DNA of 64,000 bases, taken from positions 186,001 to 250,000 of the forward strand of contig JAGFNQ010000878.1 of the NCBI GenBank assembly GCA_024364735.1. Direction: 5' to 3'. Below are positions 58,502-64,000 of this stretch, one piece after another. Position numbers and translations under genes: made by a program. Numbering within the stretch: position 1 is the stretch's first letter; every line of letters begins with the position of its first letter. The stretch is from Boesenbergia rotunda (taxonomy: Eukaryota; Streptophyta; Magnoliopsida; Zingiberales; Zingiberaceae). The notes under the pieces were generated by a model. It ran no database searches. It was not told where the DNA came from and saw nothing but the letters and a program-made list of their open reading frames with translations.

Positions 58502-61022
58502 TGATAAGCACCATTTTATTGATTATTTTAATTGCTAAAATCCATGTTTGACCCATGTTTTTATTGCTTAATTATGATTTTACCCTAGGTTTTGGAACTT
58601 TATCTTATTTTGGACTTAATTGCAAAATTACACAATTTTTGGATTATTTGGCCACTAATTTTCTGATATATTTTTGTAGGCATTAAAGGATCCTGGACCT
58701 AGGGCATATTGGGTCAAACTTGAGTCGGAAGTGAACCGGATCGAATTATCAAGCCTACGATTAATCCGGACCGTCCGATTCAAGAGCGGCTAGATCTGAG
58801 CCATCCGGGACGATCTGAAGCCATCCGAGCTAGGGTTAGGGTTGATCAAGCTCTATGATCAAGATCTGAAGGTTTCATCCTAATCAGAGCTAAATCAACC
58901 GTTGGATCAAGCAAGGAGGGTTCTAGAGCGTCCATTCACAGATAGAGTTGATCTGGACCATCCGTTGCATATCTGGAGGATCCGAGCTACGACAAGGCAG
59001 ATCCTGACCCCAGATCATCATCATAAAAGTTTGGCTCAAATCAGATCAAGATCTACCGTTGGATTTCATCAAAGCAATCTGAGCCGTCCATTTGTTTCTA
59101 TTTAATCAGAAATGCGCAGCAGCTCCTCCCGGTCGCGTCTTCGCCGTAAGCTTCCATTTCTTCGAGTTTTCAGCTAGTTCTTCATTTTTTTCTTCAATCC
59201 GAGGCGCGGCCACCACAATTTCTTCACTAGCTTGTGTTCTAGGTCATTAGGAAGACTCATCTGTGAAGTTTCCAGCCTTAAATTGTCCAAGAAACAGGGG
59301 CTGTTGAGAGGTTTCCGCAGTTCTACCGTTTGATGACTTGGGATCGGCTGTGCTCCACTTCCATCCACCTGAGCTATCCAGAGGGGTTCCCTGAGTAGCT
59401 TTGATCATCATCCACTCACCAATTCACGCGGACGCAGTTAAATCCAAGAAATCGAATGGAAGTTTCAGATTTGAGCAAGTTGAGCTGAATTCAAGCGCCG
59501 ACTGAGTTTTCTCATTGATTTGTTGAGCTTGCGGGTTCGAGGCTCACACTTGCGTGACGAACGAGGAGAATTCGAGCTAGGGAAGGATTGGGGTTTAGTT
59601 TCATTGGTTAATTTTAGTTCTTAAGCTGTAATTTCGTTTCTGTTGTTAAAATTCGTTACTGCAGTTTCTGTTTTTGGTTTCAGATGACTTAATTTCGTTT
59701 ACTGAATTGTGCTAGCTTAATTAGGTTCAATTCTTGCAAGTAGTTAGCTAGTTAACTTGTTTAGTGAACAATTGTTTGTAATTTTAGCTTAAATCTCGTT
59801 TCATTGTTGTGTATCAGATTCCATGCTGCGTGCCAGATTTTGTATGCTGAGTATCAGCCCTGTTTGCAGATTTCTTTTCAGTTTCGAAACTTGCACTTTA
59901 TTTCCAATCAGATTCTTGTTTAGCTTATTCCCTGCAATTGAAGCCAACATTTAGTTTACTAATTCAATTGATTTGAGTTGTTTAGCAGGCTGATTTTATT
60001 TCTGCATTCTCATCCAGCTTGTTTGCATTAATCTCCATTTCTGCAACTTGAATCCTAAATCTGTCTAGTTTGTTTCATTCTGAACATGGTAGCCATCATT
60101 TCTGAGGATGTATCGCTGAAGTGCTGCCTTTAGATCTCAGCCCGTGAATTCATTTGCTTGAGTGTTTTGAGTGCAGTTTGTTCCAAAATTCTGCACATTG
60201 CATCCCTGCAGCCAAGTTTCTGCAGTTCTGCAGCTTAGTTCTGTTTAGAGTTGTGGAGTTTTGCATCCCAAGCAATTGCTGCATTTTTCCTTCAGTTTCT
60301 GCAATGTTTCTACCAGATCAGCCTTTCTAAATTGCCAGGTTACAGCTGTGGCAATTAGTTCATTTCTTGGCACAGAAGTGGCAAATTTGGCACAAGAGTT
60401 TTCCTTTTTGTGCTCAAGCTGATTTGGCACTGGTTTCATCAAGAATTCACCTGTTTTTCTAATGATGATTGTGTTTTAAAATCAATAAGTATAGCATAGA
60501 TTTCTGTTGAACTCAGTTGGGTATCAAGTTTGTAAATGGCTTGCATCTTGTATCAAGTAGAGTCTTGGAAATGATTGTGTACTAGTTTGGTTAAAGATTG
60601 AATTGCAATTTAATTCGTTTGGAGTAGTAATTTCTAAAGAAGATCTTTGCATTAGTGCTAGTCGAAATCAGATTTGATTAGATAAGATCTTGAATTCCAA
60701 ATTTGATAAGGTTGAATCAGTTGGATAAATTTCCCATTGATTGAATTGTTAATTGCCATCACCTTGTTTTGTTCATTGATGTAAGTTTTCTTTATTTCCA
60801 TTGTGATTCCATTCTTGATTGCAACCCAGAACCCAGATTCACATTCGAAACCCGAAATTCACAAACGACACACAAATACGAGCTAGAATCGAACAACGTC
60901 AACTAGTCCCCGAGAAAAATACGACCTGTGGCCCCTATACTACATTCTTAGATTTTGATTGTAAAAAGGGTTTCCAGCTTTCATTCATATTTAAATTTGA
61001 TGAGCCCATACATTTCGTGACA
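58502..61022 (+). mobile_element. Putative long LTR (about 2.5 kb) of a Tat/Athila-like element
   Basis: Begins TGATAAGCACCATTTTATTG abruptly inside the preceding LTR and ends near TTTCGTGACA. The phrase CGACCTGTGGCCCCTATACTAC near 60921 is typical of LTR ends of plant gypsy elements. No standard primer-binding site (TGGCGCC or similar) is found after it, and the 3' LTR would be outside the window, so boundaries are tentative. The body is T-rich with repeated TTTCTGCA(G/T)TT words; a long first-exon-like stretch at 58680-59620 gives no recognisable protein. Confidence 0.45.
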
Positions 61023-61032
61023 AATTAATTAG

Positions 61033-61887
61033 TATACCAAGAGATTTATTGATATACCTTGTGTAGAAATTGTTTGTGAAAATCCAATAGAGGTACCAAA
61101 CATTGATGTCATTGATCATACTGCATTACTTGATACATCTCTTGCTCTGGATAGCGAAATAATTTTAGAGGCACCCATAATTGATGTAGTTTGTTATGAT
61201 GAATCTTTAGATACATCTTTTGTGGATATGGCTAGTGAAAATTTTTTAGAAGTGCCTGAAATTGATGTTATTTATTTTGATGAATCTCTTGTTATGTCTT
61301 ATGCTGAAAATGAATGTGAAAGACTTTTGGAGATACCTGATATTGATTTGATTGGCTGTGACACATTGCTTGATACACACTGGATGGAAAATAATTGTGA
61401 AATTTCTATTGATGAGCCAGAAATTGATTTCTTTATTTGTGATGAGCCTCTGGATGTAAATTTGGTAGGAAATAATTTTGAAAATTTCATTGAGGCACCA
61501 AGAATTGATTTAATTGAATATGATGCAGTTTTGGATTCATTTAATGCAGAGACTGAATTTATATCATTTCTTTCTGACCCTGAACACTTGAGAGAGGTAT
61601 TACATTGTTTTGCAGGGTCCAGAAGACTTCAGGAGTGGGTGCTCCAACTGAACAGACTCCAGCCTCCTGGAAGGACTTCTGAAGGGCATCAAGAAGGAGG
61701 AGATGATCTGACTTTAATTAAAAGCACTCCATCCCTTGAATGGCTTTTGAACCTGAATCGCCTGAGGCCACCAGAGCAAAATATTGTGAAATTCAAGTGT
61801 GGGGGAGTTCCAAATCTCCCAGCCACCCAGACTCCTCCACTACCACGGTGGAGGCTACTTCTGGATAGACTCCGCCCACCAGAATAA
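61033..61887 (+). CDS. Unrecognised 27-residue-repeat acidic protein ORF in a putative retroelement
   Basis: Open for 284 codons from just after a TAG at 61030 to a TAA at 61885. There is no ATG before 61228, yet the repeats begin upstream of it. Either translation uses a spliced or non-ATG start, or the 5' end is lost. Six to seven tandem units of 26-27 residues follow the pattern ID-x-I-x-Y-D-E-x-L-D-T-S ... EN-F-L-E-A-P-E (starts near residues 6, 24, 50, 77, 104, 131, 158). After these come three copies of a Trp/Leu motif: LQEWVLQLNRLQPPG, LEWLLNLNRLRPPE and PRWRLLLDRLRPPE. Strongly acidic repeats precede a neutral, Pro-rich tail. No signal peptide or membrane segment. It shows no gag, protease or polymerase motif. 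I do not recognise the family. Confidence 0.55.
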   Translation, partial: YTKRFIDIPCVEIVCENPIEVPNIDVIDHTALLDTSLALDSEIILEAPIIDVVCYDESLDTSFVDMASENFLEVPEIDVIYFDESLVMSYAENECERLLEIPDIDLIGCDTLLDTHWMENNCEISIDEPEIDFFICDEPLDVNLVGNNFENFIEAPRIDLIEYDAVLDSFNAETEFISFLSDPEHLREVLHCFAGSRRLQEWVLQLNRLQPPGRTSEGHQEGGDDLTLIKSTPSLEWLLNLNRLRPPEQNIVKFKCGGVPNLPATQTPPLPRWRLLLDRLRPPE

Positions 61888-64000
61888 AGGGGAGTCTGAT
61901 TTTTCTTGTATTTTTCTTTTATTTTATTTTTTCATTTCCATGCTTCCTAGAATTAGAATTTCCCTTTGAACTGAGTCCTTGTAAATAAATGCACGTTATT
62001 TCTTTTGTCACTTTCTCTTGCATGAGTAGAAATAAAAGTATCCCTCTAGATTATTCCATAGCATTTTAGAGTCTTTTGGAAAATAAATTAAATTTGGTTG
62101 TTAAGACTTAAGGTTTGAGCTAATGGATGAAATCTTGGATGTTTGAGTACTCCTTTGCTTTAGATTCTTAATTGGTGTCTTGAGATGAATTATTTTTGAC
62201 CTAGTGAGAATTAGCCTTATTTTTGTGACACACCTATGTCATTGTACTCTAGAACTTGTTGAGGTTCTTTCAAAATCATAATTCAATGATTGGATCACAT
62301 CTATAGAGGCTAATCCATTTGTTTTCCTTCCTTATCAATTTTAAGAAAAAAATCATGTTCATTCCATTTTTCTTTACTTATTTCTTACTCTTACCCTCAC
62401 TTTTCATTAGACTTGTTGTTTGGATTGTTTCTTGATGTTATTTTGCCCGAGACGGACAAAGATTCAAGTGTGGGGGAGTGACTAGAGTTTGGAATTATTT
62501 TGGAGCAAGGAAACACTTCATTTGAAAAAAAAAAAAATCTGCAAATCCAAGTTAAAAGTGGCAAGTAAAAAAAAAAAAGAAAGAAATTCTTGTGCCAAGG
62601 TGAAGAAGAAAAAATTTTTACTAGCTTGAATCGAAATTGACTTGGATCCAAATTGGAAAGTTGGAATTTGGGAAGTCAAGATCAGCCACACCTTGTAAAA
62701 TCTGATTTGAAGCTGTGAAAAAAAAAAAAATCTGAACTCAATGCAGAAATGGAAGCTCACGGCAGTGACTTGGTTCAAATCCATCTTGCTGATCAGAAAG
62801 GAACAGAAAATGCAGTCCATTTGAAGCTCACGAAAGGCTGGGTTGCAGTTGTTTTTGATAAAGGTTGAAGCATGTCCACAACATCACCGAACCCAAGCTG
62901 GAAAAATCTGAAACTCAAACAAAAATCTGTGAAAAACTGCACTGATTGAAATCTGCCGAGAGCTGAATTCTGGAGCTGATGAATGAAGAATACAAACTGG
63001 AAAATCTGAAACTAAACAAATTCTTGCCATTGCAAAGAAGAATACAAGTGAAGCTGAAAGTTTTCCATACAATCAGCTGTGCAGAAATTGAAAGTTTGAG
63101 CAGAACTGAAACAAGCTGAGAGATTTGCAGCAGGATTTGTGCCAAAAAGAAAAGAAAAGAGCTGAACAAGAGCTGCTGAAATGACACAAGTTGAATTGAT
63201 GCAGTTAATTCTGAATTGCAGCTGGGAACAAGCTGAATTATGTTTGATTGTGCCAAAGAAAATTCTGTGAAGCTACCTCTGGGCAGAAAAATTGGAATTG
63301 GAGCTGTAATCTGAAATAGGAACTTGTGTTTCTGCTCTAAAGTGATCAGTTAGAAGGGTTGAAGAAGAAAAAAAAACTGCAGTGAAGTGGCTGAAATTGA
63401 GTTTTGTGAGCAGAATTTTTGAGGAAGCAGTTTAAATGCTCTACAACTCCTAGATGCCAACTGATATGAAGAAATCAGAGTTTTGTGAAATCTAAAATGC
63501 TCCATTAGAAGATTGAGAGAAGAAAAAAAAAAGGGAAAACAGTTTGAGAAAATAAGAAAAGAGAAGGAGAAAACAAGTTGGCACACCATTTGACTTGGCA
63601 CCATGGAATCATTGAAGCTCACGGGAGCTCATCCGAATTGAAGATCTATTCCAATACATTCTGATTTCAGTAGAGAAAAGAAAGAAAGAGGAAAAAAAAT
63701 CAGAAAAGAGAAGAAAGAAACAAAGTTGGCACGAAATTGGGAAACTTGACACATTAGACCAAGGAAGGGTTTTTCATCCAAATCAAAGGAATTTATTCAA
63801 GTTTCACTCCACCATACTTTTGATATCACTAGAGGACTGTAAAGATGGGGCAAATCACATTGGAAACATTTTTTAGCAACCAAGTCCTCCATTCAATCCA
63901 TTTTTCCATTTTCTTTGCTTTTATTCCATTTCTCACCATTTTTCATGTTTTCCTTTGTTTTTATAGTTGTTGATCCTAATCATGAATAATGGTGGAGATT
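61888..64000 (+). other. Non-coding 3' internal region with purine-rich tract
   Basis: TTCAAGTGTGGGGGAGT occurs at 61792 (inside the ORF) and again at 62464, each resembling the polypurine-tract text of plant LTR elements. From 62520 the plus strand is dominated by GAAGAAAAAAA, CTGAAATCTG and GAAGCTCACG(G/A) words; minus-strand open frames there reflect low complexity. No 3' LTR is seen before the window ends. Confidence 0.45.

Noticed and set aside
1..64000. tRNA, rRNA or CRISPR features
   Set aside because: No cloverleaf-like or rRNA-like sequence and no spacer-repeat array was seen on reading both strands; tandem arrays present are LTR or transposon minisatellites.

Overview
This is a repeat-dominated stretch of a flowering-plant nuclear genome. 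I see no bacterial, organellar, tRNA, rRNA or CRISPR features. The trihelix gene has a very GC-rich, arginine- and glycine-coding first exon and AT-rich later exons, a gradient common in monocots. A monocot is therefore likely, but I cannot name the species.

Two host genes look real. (1) A nucleobase-ascorbate transporter (NAT) on the minus strand (168-6027) starts at 6027 and runs off the left edge. Five exons join in phase, and intron 1 is about 4.6 kb and full of retroelement debris. (2) An ASR3-like trihelix transcription factor on the minus strand (32641-35433) has three exons joining in phase into 340 residues. A third host locus, an LRK10-type receptor kinase (39330-40676, minus), is a broken remnant interrupted by a solo LTR.

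The rest is nested mobile DNA. 8-13 kb: a Tourist-like MITE and a long gypsy-type LTR. 13-25 kb: a GC-rich LTR interrupted first by a 670-bp hAT element (perfect 8-bp target duplication) and then by a gag-only Copia element (14508-22355, CGTCC duplication), whose 3' LTR holds a 2.26-kb solo LTR (TGTGA duplication). A further 2-kb LTR with primer-binding site follows. 25-26.5 kb: one end of a CACTA element with gene-like cargo. 36.8-37.8 kb: a gypsy solo LTR (AAATC duplication). 41.4-52.2 kb: an old minus-strand Copia LTR split by a young 9.44-kb Copia of the same family (ACGTC duplication; LTRs differ at about seven positions by eye; coding region has three frameshifts). 52.2-53.1 kb: a hAT-type MITE inside another, both with perfect 8-bp duplications. 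54.4-57.6 kb: a decayed PIF/Harbinger element with both its genes, cut off by another LTR. 58.5-64 kb: a putative LTR element whose only ORF encodes a 27-residue repeat protein.

The most unusual signals are: a 14-bp-phased array of CNGTTG motifs between the two Harbinger genes; an array of nine small hairpins with compensatory changes in the young Copia LTR; the 27-residue repeat ORF at 61 kb; and a roughly 200-bp SINE-like family with five copies here, two of them flanked by long direct repeats and one just upstream of the trihelix gene. All functional statements are inferred from sequence alone.
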